Positions 8,343 through 16,396 of a stretch of DNA of 64,000 nucleotides are shown here, piece after piece. The stretch comes from Streptomyces fructofermentans (GTDB lineage Bacteria; Actinomycetota; Actinomycetes; Streptomycetales; Streptomycetaceae): assembly GCF_014651055.1 (NCBI RefSeq), contig NZ_BMWD01000008.1, positions 248,001 through 312,000 on the forward strand, given 5' to 3'. Under the pieces are notes generated by a model. That model ran no database searches, had not been told where the DNA came from, and worked only from the letters and a program-made list of their open reading frames with translations. Within the stretch, counting starts at the first letter, position 1. Each line of letters starts with the position of its first letter. The position numbers and the translations under genes were made by a program.

Positions 8343-9478
8343 GCCGCTTCTCCAAGAGGTAGGGCCGGAGCCGGTTCGCCCGTGGGCCGTGCGGTCCTGC
8401 GGCGCTTCACCACCCCGGCGAGGGACGCCAGGCCGCCCGGGAGGAAGGCCAGCGCCACGATGAACAGCAGGCCCTGGAAGTAGGTCCAGGCCCCGGGGAA
8501 CTCCTCCGACAGGGCGGTCCTCGCCCAGGCGACCCCGATCGCGCCGAGCACCGCGCCGGCCAGGCTGGCGCGGCCGCCGACGGCGGCGCCGATGACGAAC
8601 TCGATCGACGGGACGATGCCGATCATCGCGGGGGAGATGATCCCGACCGCGGGGACGAACAGGGCGCCCGCGAGGCCCGCCATGCCCGCCGCGACGACGT
8701 AGGCGACCAGCTTCACGTTCGCGGGGTCGTAGCCGAGGAAGCGCACCCGCTCCTCCGAGTCCCGTACCGCGACCAGGAGTTCGCCGTAGCGGCTGTGGAT
8801 CAGCTGCCGGGCGAGGGCGACGAGCAGGAGCAGTGCCGCCGCGATGACGAAGTACACCATCCGCTGGTTGACCGGGTCGTCGAGGTCGTAGCCGAAGAAG
8901 CCCCGGATGTCGGTGAGCCCGTTGGTGCCACCGGTGGTGGCCTGCTGGCCGATCAGCCAGATCGCGAGGGCCGCGGCCAGTGCCTGGCTCAGGATGGCGA
9001 AGTACGCGCCCCGCACGCGGCGGCGGAAGACGAACGAGCCGAGCACGGCGGCGACCGCCATGGGCAGCAGGACGGTGGCGGCTATCGTGAACAGCGGATT
9101 CGCGAACGGGCGCCACCACCAGGGCAGTTCGGTTGCCGTGCCGTAGAGCTGCATGAAGTCGGGAAGGTTGCCGGGCCCGGCGTCCGCGATCTTCAGGTGC
9201 ATCGCCATGGCGTAGCCGCCGAGTCCGAAGAACACCCCCTGCCCGAGGGTGAGCAGTCCGCCGCGTCCCCAGGCCAGGCAGATGCCGACGGCGACCATCG
9301 CGGTGCACAGGTACTTGGCGAGCAGCCCGAGCCGGAAGTCGGACAGGGCGAGCGGGGCGAGGGCGAAGAGCGCCAGCGCGGCGGCGGCGAAGCCCGCGGC
9401 GGCACGCGCCGAACGGCCCGCGGGCACGGCCCTCTTGAGAGGGTTCCCCTTGCCGGGGGCGGATGTGGGTTCGGTCAT
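8339..9478 (-). CDS. urtC: Urea ABC transporter permease UrtC
   Basis: 379 residues with about ten membrane segments, LivM-like. Recognisable UrtC stretches are AWGRGGLLTLGQGVFFGLGGYAMAM (positions about 68-92) and the loop VRDSEERVRFLGYDPANVKL. The ATG at 9478 overlaps the urtB stop by 4 bases, and its own stop overlaps urtD the same way, so urtBCD are translationally coupled. It forms the membrane channel with UrtB. Confidence 0.93.
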   Translation of the reverse strand: MTEPTSAPGKGNPLKRAVPAGRSARAAAGFAAAALALFALAPLALSDFRLGLLAKYLCTAMVAVGICLAWGRGGLLTLGQGVFFGLGGYAMAMHLKIADAGPGNLPDFMQLYGTATELPWWWRPFANPLFTIAATVLLPMAVAAVLGSFVFRRRVRGAYFAILSQALAAALAIWLIGQQATTGGTNGLTDIRGFFGYDLDDPVNQRMVYFVIAAALLLLVALARQLIHSRYGELLVAVRDSEERVRFLGYDPANVKLVAYVVAAGMAGLAGALFVPAVGIISPAMIGIVPSIEFVIGAAVGGRASLAGAVLGAIGVAWARTALSEEFPGAWTYFQGLLFIVALAFLPGGLASLAGVVKRRRTARPTGEPAPALPLGEAA

Positions 9479-10371
9479 ACGAGGCTCCGGGTGCGCAGTG
9501 TGTACAGCCCCTGGGGCCGCCACTGGAGGAACGCGACGATGGCCACGAGGACGAGCACCTTCGCGACGCTGACGGTGGTGGAGTACTCGAGGACGGACTG
9601 CATGATGCCCAGCACGAAGGCGACGATCACGGTCCCCCTGAGCCGGCCGATGCCGCCGACCACGATCACCAGGAACGCGTCGATGATGATGTTGGTGCCC
9701 ATCGTCGGCCCGATCGGGCCGACCAGGGTCAGTGCGACGCCCGCGACGCCGGCGAGTCCGGAGCCGATGAAGAACGCGGTCCGGTCGACCCGCTCGGTGG
9801 AGATGCCGGACACCTCGGCGAGGTCCCGGTTCTGCACGACGCCGCGGATCCGTCGGCCCAGCGGGGTCAGCCGCAGGGTCAGCGACAGCGCGACGACCGC
9901 GGCGACCGCGAGGGTCAGGATGAAGAGCCGGCTGTTGGCGAAGGTCAGCGGATCGGCTCCGCCGACGACGGTGATGTGGCCGGTGAGCAGCTCCGGCGCG
10001 CGGGTCTGCACGTTGGGGGCGCCGAAGACGTCCCGGGCGAGCTGCTGGAGCATCAGGGAGACGCCCCAGGTGACGAGGAGGGTGTCGAGCGGGCGCAGGT
10101 ACAGCCGGCGGATCAGCAGCCACTCGAGGAGGGCGCCGAGGGCACCCGCGACCAGGAAGGCGACCGGCAGCGCGACGAGCAGCGACAGGCCGGCGTCGGA
10201 GACGGACTTCTGCAGCACGTACGTGGTGTAGGCGCCGGCCATGATGAACTCGCCGTGGGCCATGTTGATGACGTTCATCTGGCCGAAGGTGAGCGAGAGG
10301 CCGAGCGCGATGAGCAGCAGGACGGCACCGATGCTGACACCGGTGAAGGTCTGACCGAGGATCACGGTCAT
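9475..10371 (-). CDS. urtB: Urea ABC transporter permease UrtB
   Basis: 298 residues with seven or eight membrane segments, LivH-like. The segment LTFGQMNVINMAHGEFIMAG (about residues 28-47) is diagnostic, as are VVQNRDLAEVSGI and the GPIGPTMGTNIIIDAFLVIV run. It starts 57 bases after urtA, and a strong hairpin lies in that gap (10395-10420). Confidence 0.93.
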   Translation of the reverse strand: MTVILGQTFTGVSIGAVLLLIALGLSLTFGQMNVINMAHGEFIMAGAYTTYVLQKSVSDAGLSLLVALPVAFLVAGALGALLEWLLIRRLYLRPLDTLLVTWGVSLMLQQLARDVFGAPNVQTRAPELLTGHITVVGGADPLTFANSRLFILTLAVAAVVALSLTLRLTPLGRRIRGVVQNRDLAEVSGISTERVDRTAFFIGSGLAGVAGVALTLVGPIGPTMGTNIIIDAFLVIVVGGIGRLRGTVIVAFVLGIMQSVLEYSTTVSVAKVLVLVAIVAFLQWRPQGLYTLRTRSLV

Positions 10372-10394
10372 GCGGCGGCTCCGGGGAGGCGGAC

Positions 10395-10420
10395 GCGGGG
10401 GCCTGACGCGAGGCCCCCGC
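10395..10420 (-). terminator. Hairpin between urtA and urtB (partial terminator)
   Basis: A perfect 10-bp inverted repeat (10395-10404 with 10411-10420) with a 6-base loop, 8 bases past the urtA stop. In operons for binding-protein transporters such a structure often stops most transcripts or protects the 3-prime end, so that the binding protein is made in excess. That role is inferred. Confidence 0.6.
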
Positions 10421-10428
10421 GCGGACGG

Positions 10429-11751
10429 TCAGGAGAGGCCGGAGGCCCAGGGGTAGCCCTTCAGGTACGGGTCCGGCTTGATGGCCTCGCCGGAGTCCCA
10501 CACCTGCTCGATCAGGCCGTCCGTGCCGATCCGGCCGATCCGGGCCGTCTTGTGGATGTGCTGGCTCGCGCCGTCGACGGTGACCCTGCCCTCGGGGGCC
10601 TCGAAGGTGATGCCGTCGGAGGCCGCCCTGACCTTCTCCGGGTCGAAGGACCCGGCCTTCTCGACCATCGCCTTCCACAGGTACACCGAGGTGTACGCGG
10701 CCTCCATCGGGTCACTGGTCGGCTTGTCCTGGCCGTACTTGTCCTTGTACGCCTTCACGAACCTCTCGTTCGCGTCGCCCTCGGTCGTCTGGTAGTAGTT
10801 CCAGGCGGTCAACTGGCCCGCGAGGTACTGCGATCCGATGGACTTGACCTCCTCCTCGGCGATGGACACCGAGACCACCGGCATGCTCTTCGCGGTCAGC
10901 CCGGCGGACTTGTACTCCTTGAAGAAGGCCACGTTCGAGTCGCCGTTCAGGGTGTTGAAGACCGCGTCGGCCCTCGACGCCTTCACCTTGTTGGAGATGG
11001 TGCTGAACTCCGTGGAGCCGAGCGGCGCGTAGTCCTCGCCGAGCACCTTCATGCCGTTGGCCTTCGCGTAGGCCTTGATGATCTTGTTGGCGGTGCGCGG
11101 GAAGACGTAGTCGCTCCCCACGAGGTAGATGCGCTTCCTGCCCTGGCTCTTGAGGTAGTCGAGCGCGGGGACGATCTGCTGGTTGGTGGTGGCGCCGGTG
11201 TAGAAGATGTACGGCGACTCCTCCAGGCCCTCGTACTGCACGGGGTAGAACAGCAGGGACTTGTTCTTCTCGAAGACGGGCTTCACGGCCTTGCGGCTGG
11301 CGGAGGTCCAGCAGCCGAAGGTGGCCGCGACCCGGTCCTCCTTGATGAGCTTGCTCGCCTTCTCGGCGAACGTGGGCCAGTCGGAGGCGCCGTCCTCGCT
11401 GATGGGCCTGATCTGCTTGTCGAGCACCCCGCCCGAGGCGTTGATCTCGTCGATCGCCAGCTTCAACGAGTCGCGGACGGTCACCTCGCTGATCGCCATG
11501 GTGCCGGACAGCGAGTTGAGCAGGCCGACCCTGACGGTGCCGCCGCTCGTGTCGGCCTTCGCGGCCTTGTCGGACGAGCCGCCCGCCTCGTCGGTCTTGG
11601 CGCCGCACGCGGAGAGCGCGACGACCGCGGCGAGCGCGGCGGCACCCGCCACGACCTTGCGCCGGGAATACCGGAAGGCGCCGGAACTCCTCGAACCGCC
11701 GGAACCCCTGAAATCGCTGGAACCGCTGGAACCGCTGGAACCGCTGGACAA
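10429..11751 (-). CDS. urtA: Urea ABC transporter substrate-binding lipoprotein UrtA
   Basis: 440 residues. The N-terminus is unusual: a TTG start (11751) with GAGGGGG placed 6 bases upstream, then Ser-Ser-Gly repeats encoded by four 9-bp units, then a basic stretch (RYSRRKV), a hydrophobic segment and a lipobox ending ALSAC, giving a lipidated Cys at about residue 49. The mature part has the UrtA pattern: [46 protein letters not shown] and [16 protein letters not shown]. It binds urea outside the membrane. A four-half-site GlnR-type box lies 67-104 bases upstream. Confidence 0.93.
   Translation of the reverse strand: MSSGSSGSSGSSDFRGSGGSRSSGAFRYSRRKVVAGAAALAAVVALSACGAKTDEAGGSSDKAAKADTSGGTVRVGLLNSLSGTMAISEVTVRDSLKLAIDEINASGGVLDKQIRPISEDGASDWPTFAEKASKLIKEDRVAATFGCWTSASRKAVKPVFEKNKSLLFYPVQYEGLEESPYIFYTGATTNQQIVPALDYLKSQGRKRIYLVGSDYVFPRTANKIIKAYAKANGMKVLGEDYAPLGSTEFSTISNKVKASRADAVFNTLNGDSNVAFFKEYKSAGLTAKSMPVVSVSIAEEEVKSIGSQYLAGQLTAWNYYQTTEGDANERFVKAYKDKYGQDKPTSDPMEAAYTSVYLWKAMVEKAGSFDPEKVRAASDGITFEAPEGRVTVDGASQHIHKTARIGRIGTDGLIEQVWDSGEAIKPDPYLKGYPWASGLS
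11715..11750. repeat. Four 9-bp tandem units at the 5-prime end of urtA
   Basis: CGCTGGAAC repeats four times on the top strand (last copy imperfect), directly after the urtA start codon. The unit length is a multiple of three, so copy-number change would alter the Ser/Ser/Gly leader without breaking the frame. Confidence 0.7.
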
Positions 11752-11817
11752 AAGTACCCCCTCGGGCTGGGAGGACGACCTCCTCCTGAAGTGCGGTCCA
11801 CAGCCTCAAGTCGCCCT

Positions 11818-11855
11818 GTTTCCAAGGTGTTTCGCGGTACTTTCCCGGCGGTATC
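11818..11855 (-). promoter_or_regulatory. GlnR-type nitrogen-control box array upstream of urtA
   Basis: Read on the minus strand: GATAC (11855-11851), GAAAG (11844-11840), GAAAC (11833-11829) and GAAAC (11822-11818), each separated by exactly 6 bases. This matches the known actinobacterial GlnR pattern of alternating GTNAC and GAAAC half-sites with 6-base spacers. It lies 67-104 bases upstream of the urtA start, a suitable place for activation under nitrogen limitation. Confidence 0.78.
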
Positions 11856-11936
11856 TTCCGACTCTCAATGGGCAACAAAAAATGCCAGGGGCGGAATTCG
11901 GCAGATGAATTCACAGTTCGCCCGAGGCATTCTAAT

Positions 11937-11954
11937 TACTTCCTGCGGGAAGTA
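11937..11954. other. Inverted repeat after the AmiC-like gene
   Basis: TACTTCC (11937-11943) and GGAAGTA (11948-11954) with a 4-base loop, 22 bases past the stop of the AmiC-like gene and upstream of urtA, in an AT-richer stretch. It could be a weak terminator or an operator. Confidence 0.4.
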
Positions 11955-11976
11955 TCTTCGCCGAGGCGCCGGAGTG

Positions 11977-13089
11977 TCAAGGGCGCGTGGGGCGCGGATC
12001 GAGTTGCGCCACGACGTCGAACTCCACACCGTCCGCCCGGGCCAGGTAGATCCGTTGACGTACGTGGCCGCCGCGCAGGTGGAGCAGCCCGCGCGGCCCC
12101 TCGTAGGAGACGGTGTCGGCCTTCGCGCCGATCGCCGACACGTCCAGGGTCCTCGCCCGGTCGATCAGCGCGGCGAGCAACAGCACTCCCTCGTAGCAGG
12201 ATTCGCCGAGGCTCCCGAGGGCCGGGGCCTCCACCCCGTACCGCCCGGCGTACTGGCCGTGGAAGTCAAGGGTGTCCTGGTTGGCCAGCGAGGCGAAGAA
12301 GCCGGCCGTGCTGTAGAGGCCCGACGTGGCCGTGGGACCCGAGGCCATCAGCATGTTCTCGTCCATCAACGTGCTGAGCCGCAGGCAGCGTTCCGCCAGC
12401 CCCGAAGCGGCGAACGCCCGGTTGAAGCGCACCGCGTCGCTGCCCACCAGCAGCATCAGCACCGCGTCCGCGTCGGAGTGCTCGATCCGGCGCAGCACGC
12501 CGTCGAAGTCGTGGGTGCCGAGCGGGAGGTACGCCTCGGCGCGCACGGTTCCGCCCGACTCGCGGGCGTAGCGGTGGGCCGCCCGCGCGGTCCGGCGGGG
12601 CCACACGTAGTCGTTGCCCACCACGAACCAGCGGCGCACGCCGTGCTCGCGGGCCAGCAGGTGCACGGCGGGCCGCAGTTGGTCGTCGGGCGTCTCGCTC
12701 GTCAGGAACACCCCCGCCGTGTCCTCACCGCCCTCGTAGAGCGCCGTATACACGTACGGCACCCGGTGGGCGATCCGCGGGGCCAGCGCCCTGCGCACCG
12801 AGGAGATGTGCCAGCCGGTGACCCCCTGGACGGCGCCCAGGTCCACCAGGGCCTCGACGTCGCGGGCGACGCGGTGCGGTTCGGCGCCGCCGTCGACCGG
12901 CAGCAGTCGCAGTTCCCTGCCGAGCACCCCGCCCTCGCGGTTGACCTCCTCGGCGGCGAGCCGCGCGCACAGTTCGCAGGTGGGTCCGAAGATCCCGGCG
13001 GCGCCCTGCATCGGGAAGACGAGCGCCACACGGACGACCGAGTCGTCGGTCGTGCACCAGTCGAGCGGAGGCGGGTCGAGCCGGACCAT
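11977..13089 (-). CDS. AmiC-like periplasmic-binding-fold sensor or receptor
   Basis: 370 residues from the ATG at 13089. It has the type I binding-protein fold of the LivJ/AmiC/UrtA group: VALVFPMQGAAGIFGPTCEL at the start, GVTGWHISSVRRALAP, PYVYTALYEGGEDTAGVF, then RRWFVVGNDYVWPRRTARAA, which parallels the UrtA segment. There is no signal peptide or lipobox, so it should be cytoplasmic, like AmiC, the ligand sensor of the Pseudomonas amidase operon. It reads into the urt operon 225 bases downstream, so a role sensing urea or short amides is likely. No AmiR-like antiterminator is adjacent. The start is not certain; the frame is open to 13335. Confidence 0.75.
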   Translation of the reverse strand: MVRLDPPPLDWCTTDDSVVRVALVFPMQGAAGIFGPTCELCARLAAEEVNREGGVLGRELRLLPVDGGAEPHRVARDVEALVDLGAVQGVTGWHISSVRRALAPRIAHRVPYVYTALYEGGEDTAGVFLTSETPDDQLRPAVHLLAREHGVRRWFVVGNDYVWPRRTARAAHRYARESGGTVRAEAYLPLGTHDFDGVLRRIEHSDADAVLMLLVGSDAVRFNRAFAASGLAERCLRLSTLMDENMLMASGPTATSGLYSTAGFFASLANQDTLDFHGQYAGRYGVEAPALGSLGESCYEGVLLLAALIDRARTLDVSAIGAKADTVSYEGPRGLLHLRGGHVRQRIYLARADGVEFDVVAQLDPRPTRP

Positions 13090-13223
13090 GCGGTCATGAT
13101 TCCGGGAACCCCCGGTGAACTCCAATCCGTCTCGGGGTCCGGTCCGCTCCGCGTCGGCGCGGGGGGAATCCGTGCGGGATGCGGGACTTGTACGATGTGC
13201 TGACCCCGGGAGCGAGGAGCAGG

Positions 13224-13670
13224 ATGCCGACCCCACCTCCGCGTCGGTCCGAGGACCTCGTGCACCTCCTGACGCGCGCCGAGAGGCTGGCCGCCCGCCG
13301 GCTCCAGGCCGCGACGGAGGAGCACGGCTGCTCACTGGACGCCTGGCGAGTGCTCGGCCTGCTCTCCGACGGGCGGGGGCATCCCATGACCGCGGTCGCC
13401 GAAGCCGCCTTCCTGCCGCCCGCGACCCTCACCAAGCTGGTGGACCAGCTCGTCGACCAGAACCTGGTCCACCGGCGGGTCGACCCCCTCGACCGGCGGC
13501 GCATCCTCGCGCACCTCACCCCGCGCGGCGAGACCTACTGGCGGCGCGTGGACCGGGAGGTCCGCGCCGGCTGGCCGGAGTTGAGCGAGGGCGACGACGC
13601 GCTCCTGCGGGGGCTGCTGCGGCGGTTGGTGGACACCCTCGAAGGCGCTGCCGCGGAGTCCTCCGCCTGA
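13224..13670 (+). CDS. MarR-family transcriptional regulator
   Basis: 148 residues from the ATG at 13224, chosen because GAGGAGC lies just upstream; the frame is open from 13179. Typical MarR winged helix: LDAWRVLGLLSDGRG, then MTAVAEAAFLPPATLTKLVDQLVDQNLVHRR (recognition helix and wing), DPLDRRRILAHLTPRG (the DxRxxxLxLT wing signature) and C-terminal dimer helices. It diverges from the AmiC-like gene (135 bases between starts), so it may control that gene or itself. Ligand unknown. Confidence 0.85.
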   Translation: MPTPPPRRSEDLVHLLTRAERLAARRLQAATEEHGCSLDAWRVLGLLSDGRGHPMTAVAEAAFLPPATLTKLVDQLVDQNLVHRRVDPLDRRRILAHLTPRGETYWRRVDREVRAGWPELSEGDDALLRGLLRRLVDTLEGAAAESSA

Positions 13671-13750
13671 GCGCGTCCTGTTCCAGCGTCACCGGAAGGC
13701 GGTTCCGGAGTAAGCGCCGGGCCGAACCACCGCCGTGCAAAAGGCGGTTG

Positions 13751-13793
13751 ATTGGTCTACACCCTTGACTGGTACAGACCAAAGCGGTTGAGT
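13751..13793 (+). promoter_or_regulatory. Chitinase-type promoter with DasR-like site and direct repeats
   Basis: TTGACT (13765-13770) and TTGAGT (13788-13793) are 17 bases apart. Overlapping the -35 is ACTGGTACAGACCA (13768-13781), which differs at two positions from the consensus 14-mer ACTGGTCTAGACCA bound by the GlcNAc regulator DasR. TTGGTCTACACC (13752-13763) and CTGGTACAGACC (13769-13780) form the pair of 12-bp direct repeats seen before many Streptomyces chitinase genes. The start codon is 130 bases downstream. Confidence 0.65.
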
Positions 13794-13923
13794 GTGCTTC
13801 CACACCCCCCACCACGGCCGGCCCGTACGCCGTGGCCGGCCCGGCCGGCGCGTGCGTACCAGCCCCAGCCCCGCTCTGCCCCCGTACGGGTGCGGCCGTG
13901 CTCCGTGAAGGAGTTGGTCCCCC

Positions 13924-14811
13924 ATGTCGAGGCGCCGTATCTCAGCGTTCGTGGCCGCGGTCGTCGTCGGAACCGCCGCGCCGGTGCTCCTGCCGGCGTC
14001 GGACGCGTCCGCCGCCGCCTGTTCGAGCTATCCGAGCTGGCAGGCGGGCCGGTCGTACGTCACCGGCAACATCGTCCGGTACACCGACGGCAAGGCCTAC
14101 ATCGCCGAGCACGACAACCCGGGCTACGACCCGATCATCAGCACCTGGTTCTGGGAGCCGTACGCCTGCGACGGAGGGTCCACCAACCCCTCCGGATTCG
14201 TCGTGAGCGAGGCGCAGTTCAACCAGATGTTCCCGAACAGGAACTCCTTCTACACCTACAGCGGGCTGAAGGCCGCGATGAGCGCCTACCCCGCCTTCGC
14301 GAACACCGGCAGCGACACGGTGAAGAAGCAGGAGGCCGCGGCCTTCCTCGCCAACGTCAACCACGAGACCGGCGGCCTGGTCCACGTCGTCGAGCAGAAC
14401 ACCGCCAACTACCCCCACTACTGCGACTGGGGCCAGCCCTACGGCTGCCCCGCCGGCCAGTCCGCCTACTACGGCCGCGGCCCGATCCAGCTCAGCTGGA
14501 ACTTCAACTACAAGGCCGCCGGGGACGCGCTCGGCATCGACCTCCTCAACAACCCCTGGCTGGTGCAGAACGACTCCGCCGTGGCCTGGAAGACGGGCCT
14601 CTGGTACTGGAACACGCAGAACGGCCCCGGGTCGATGACCGGCCACAACGCCATGGTCAACGGCGCGGGCTTCGGCCACACGATCCGCAGCATCAACGGT
14701 TCGCTGGAGTGCGACGGCAGGAACCCCGCGCAGGTCCAGAGCCGCGTCGACAGCTATCAGCGGTTCGTGCAGATCCTCGGCACGACGCCGGGCGGCAACC
14801 TGTACTGCTGA
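13924..14811 (+). CDS. Secreted family GH19 chitinase with N-terminal chitin-binding module
   Basis: 295 residues. Signal peptide (residues 1 to about 30, ending SDASA-AA), then a CBM5/12 chitin-binding module (SSYPSWQAGRSYVTGNIVRY ... STWFWEPYACDGG, about 34-80), a short Gly/Ser/Thr linker, and a GH19 catalytic domain of about 205 residues. The catalytic region has FLANVNHETGG (acid Glu) and AYYGRGPIQLSWNFNY, both hallmarks of bacterial GH19 enzymes such as ChiC. Six Cys in the mature protein probably pair. It hydrolyses chitin outside the cell. The promoter carries chitinase-type repeats, and a hairpin follows the gene. Confidence 0.95.
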   Translation: MSRRRISAFVAAVVVGTAAPVLLPASDASAAACSSYPSWQAGRSYVTGNIVRYTDGKAYIAEHDNPGYDPIISTWFWEPYACDGGSTNPSGFVVSEAQFNQMFPNRNSFYTYSGLKAAMSAYPAFANTGSDTVKKQEAAAFLANVNHETGGLVHVVEQNTANYPHYCDWGQPYGCPAGQSAYYGRGPIQLSWNFNYKAAGDALGIDLLNNPWLVQNDSAVAWKTGLWYWNTQNGPGSMTGHNAMVNGAGFGHTIRSINGSLECDGRNPAQVQSRVDSYQRFVQILGTTPGGNLYC

Positions 14812-14839
14812 CACACGGCGCCCGCACCGCGCACGGCCG

Positions 14840-14868
14840 CGGGGCGGCGGCCCGATGTCGCCGCCCCG
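14840..14868 (+). terminator. Terminator after the chitinase gene
   Basis: A perfect 10-bp GC stem (14840-14849 with 14859-14868), 9-base loop, 29 bases past the stop. Confidence 0.7.
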
Positions 14869-14885
14869 TACGGCCGGTCAGTAAC

Positions 14886-14914
14886 TTGACCAGTACATAC
14901 CAAGCCGATTGAGT
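14886..14914 (+). promoter_or_regulatory. Promoter of the PI-PLC gene, a near copy of the chitinase promoter
   Basis: TTGACC (14886-14891), 17-base spacer, TTGAGT (14909-14914). Aligned with the chitinase promoter it shares CTTGAC, GTACA, ACCAA, CG and TTGAGTGT at identical spacing. The DasR-like core is weaker here (five mismatches to the consensus 14-mer). Confidence 0.62.
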
Positions 14915-14982
14915 GTCCCGCGCAGACCCCCCGTACCCGGCCGCGCCCCGGCGCCGCCGCGCTGCAGAAGGGACCCGACACC

Positions 14983-16347
14983 ATGCGGATCCACCGCCCC
15001 CTGCTCATCTTCGCCGCCACCGCGGCGGCACTGGCCACCGTGCCGGCCGCACCCGCGCGGTCGGCCGACGTGCCGACCGCGGGCACGTTCTACGTCCAGA
15101 GCGCCGTCACCGGCCTCAACGCCGCGGACAGCGGGGGAGCGGTCGTCCAGCACAACCCCAGGGGCAACGAGGACCGCCAGCAGTGGAGGCTGCGCCCGGG
15201 CGGCGGCGCGTACGTCCTGGAGAGCACCGACACCGCGGGCAGTTGCCTCGGCCGCTCCGGCGGCCGGGCCGGAACCGTGAACTGCGCTGCGGCCGAGGCC
15301 CCGTGGGAGATGTCCTCCGCCGGTGCCGACCGGTACCGGCTGAAGGTCCCGGGCTCCGACCGGTACCTGAGTCTGGGCGCGAAGCCGTCCGGCGCCACCC
15401 ACCCGGCCGAACTCGTCCTCGCCGGCGCGGGCGAGGACGCGAACTGGTACCTCACGCCGGTGACGTCACCGACCGCCCCGATGCCGGCGCCGGACCTGCG
15501 CACGCTGGACCAGGTCACCTTCCTCACCTCCCACAACGCCTACGCGAACGGTGTGGACGGCGGATTCGCGCCGCCCTTCGTCAACCTCGTGCCGAACCAG
15601 ACCCGCGGCATCAACCAGCAACTCACCGACGGCGTTCGCGGTTTCATGATGGACATCCACCAGACGCCGGACGGCGCGATCCTCTGCCACAACAGCTGCA
15701 CCCTGGTCAGCCGGCCGGTCGCGCTCTGGGTGGACATCCAGCGCATGGTCGACTTCCTCAAGCGGAACCCGGACGAGTTCGTCACCGTGTTCCTGGAGGA
15801 CTACGTGGACCCGGGGGTCCTGCGCGCCGAACTGGCCCGGGTGAACGGCCTGTCGGACGTCCTGTACCGCCCCGACCGGACGGGCGTACGAGCCGACGGC
15901 TGGCCGCGGATGTCCGAGCTGATCGCCGCGAACGACCGGCTGCTCCTGTTCACCGACCACAGCCGATCGGCCGACCAGTCCGCGGGCCTGACCCGCGACA
16001 GCTTCGGCGTGATGTACCAGCGCGAGTGGACCGTGGAGAACTACTGGTCCATGGGTTCCGGCCTCGGCAGCTCGGACTGGTCCTGCTACAGCCGCTGGTA
16101 CGACGCCAACACCGTCATCCCCCTGAGCGCCACCGCACCGCCCTTCCGGCCCCTGTTCGTCATGAACCACTTCCGGGACATGGCGATCGCCTCGACGGCC
16201 GGCACCGACAACACCAAACTCGCCGACAGGGCCCAGCGCTTCTGCCAGCCCGCCGCCCGCAAGAAGCCCAACTTCCTCGCGGTGGACCGGTACGACCTCG
16301 GATCACCCGCCTCGGCCGTGGCGGCCCTCAACACGTACACCTACTGA
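14983..16347 (+). CDS. Secreted PI-PLC X-domain protein with N-terminal ricin-like module
   Basis: 454 residues. Signal peptide of about 27 residues, then a beta-trefoil-like region (about 33-165: GTFYVQSAVTGLNAADSGG, NEDRQQWRL, CLGRSGG) resembling ricin-type carbohydrate-binding modules, then the phospholipase C X domain. The first catalytic His lies in FLTSHNAYANG and the second in AILCHNSCTLV, with FMMDIHQTPDG between them. No Y or C2 domain, as in bacterial PI-PLC. Predicted action: cleaving phosphatidylinositol or glycosyl-PI outside the cell. The shared promoter with the chitinase suggests joint use against chitin-containing organisms such as fungi; this is inference. Confidence 0.85.
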   Translation: MRIHRPLLIFAATAAALATVPAAPARSADVPTAGTFYVQSAVTGLNAADSGGAVVQHNPRGNEDRQQWRLRPGGGAYVLESTDTAGSCLGRSGGRAGTVNCAAAEAPWEMSSAGADRYRLKVPGSDRYLSLGAKPSGATHPAELVLAGAGEDANWYLTPVTSPTAPMPAPDLRTLDQVTFLTSHNAYANGVDGGFAPPFVNLVPNQTRGINQQLTDGVRGFMMDIHQTPDGAILCHNSCTLVSRPVALWVDIQRMVDFLKRNPDEFVTVFLEDYVDPGVLRAELARVNGLSDVLYRPDRTGVRADGWPRMSELIAANDRLLLFTDHSRSADQSAGLTRDSFGVMYQREWTVENYWSMGSGLGSSDWSCYSRWYDANTVIPLSATAPPFRPLFVMNHFRDMAIASTAGTDNTKLADRAQRFCQPAARKKPNFLAVDRYDLGSPASAVAALNTYTY

Positions 16348-16354
16348 CGGCACG

Positions 16355-16382
16355 CCGCCCGGGCGCGACCCCGCCCGGGCGG
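16355..16382. terminator. Bidirectional terminator
   Basis: A 10-bp perfect inverted repeat (16355-16364 with 16373-16382) in the 49-base gap between two convergent genes. Confidence 0.7.
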
Positions 16383-16396
16383 TGCCCGCCCCCGGT

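Noticed and set aside
9463..13203. A 1246-codon open frame on the plus strand opposite urtA/urtB
   Set aside because: High-GC artefact opposite clear urt genes; composition is only charged/Gly/Val repeats without domains.
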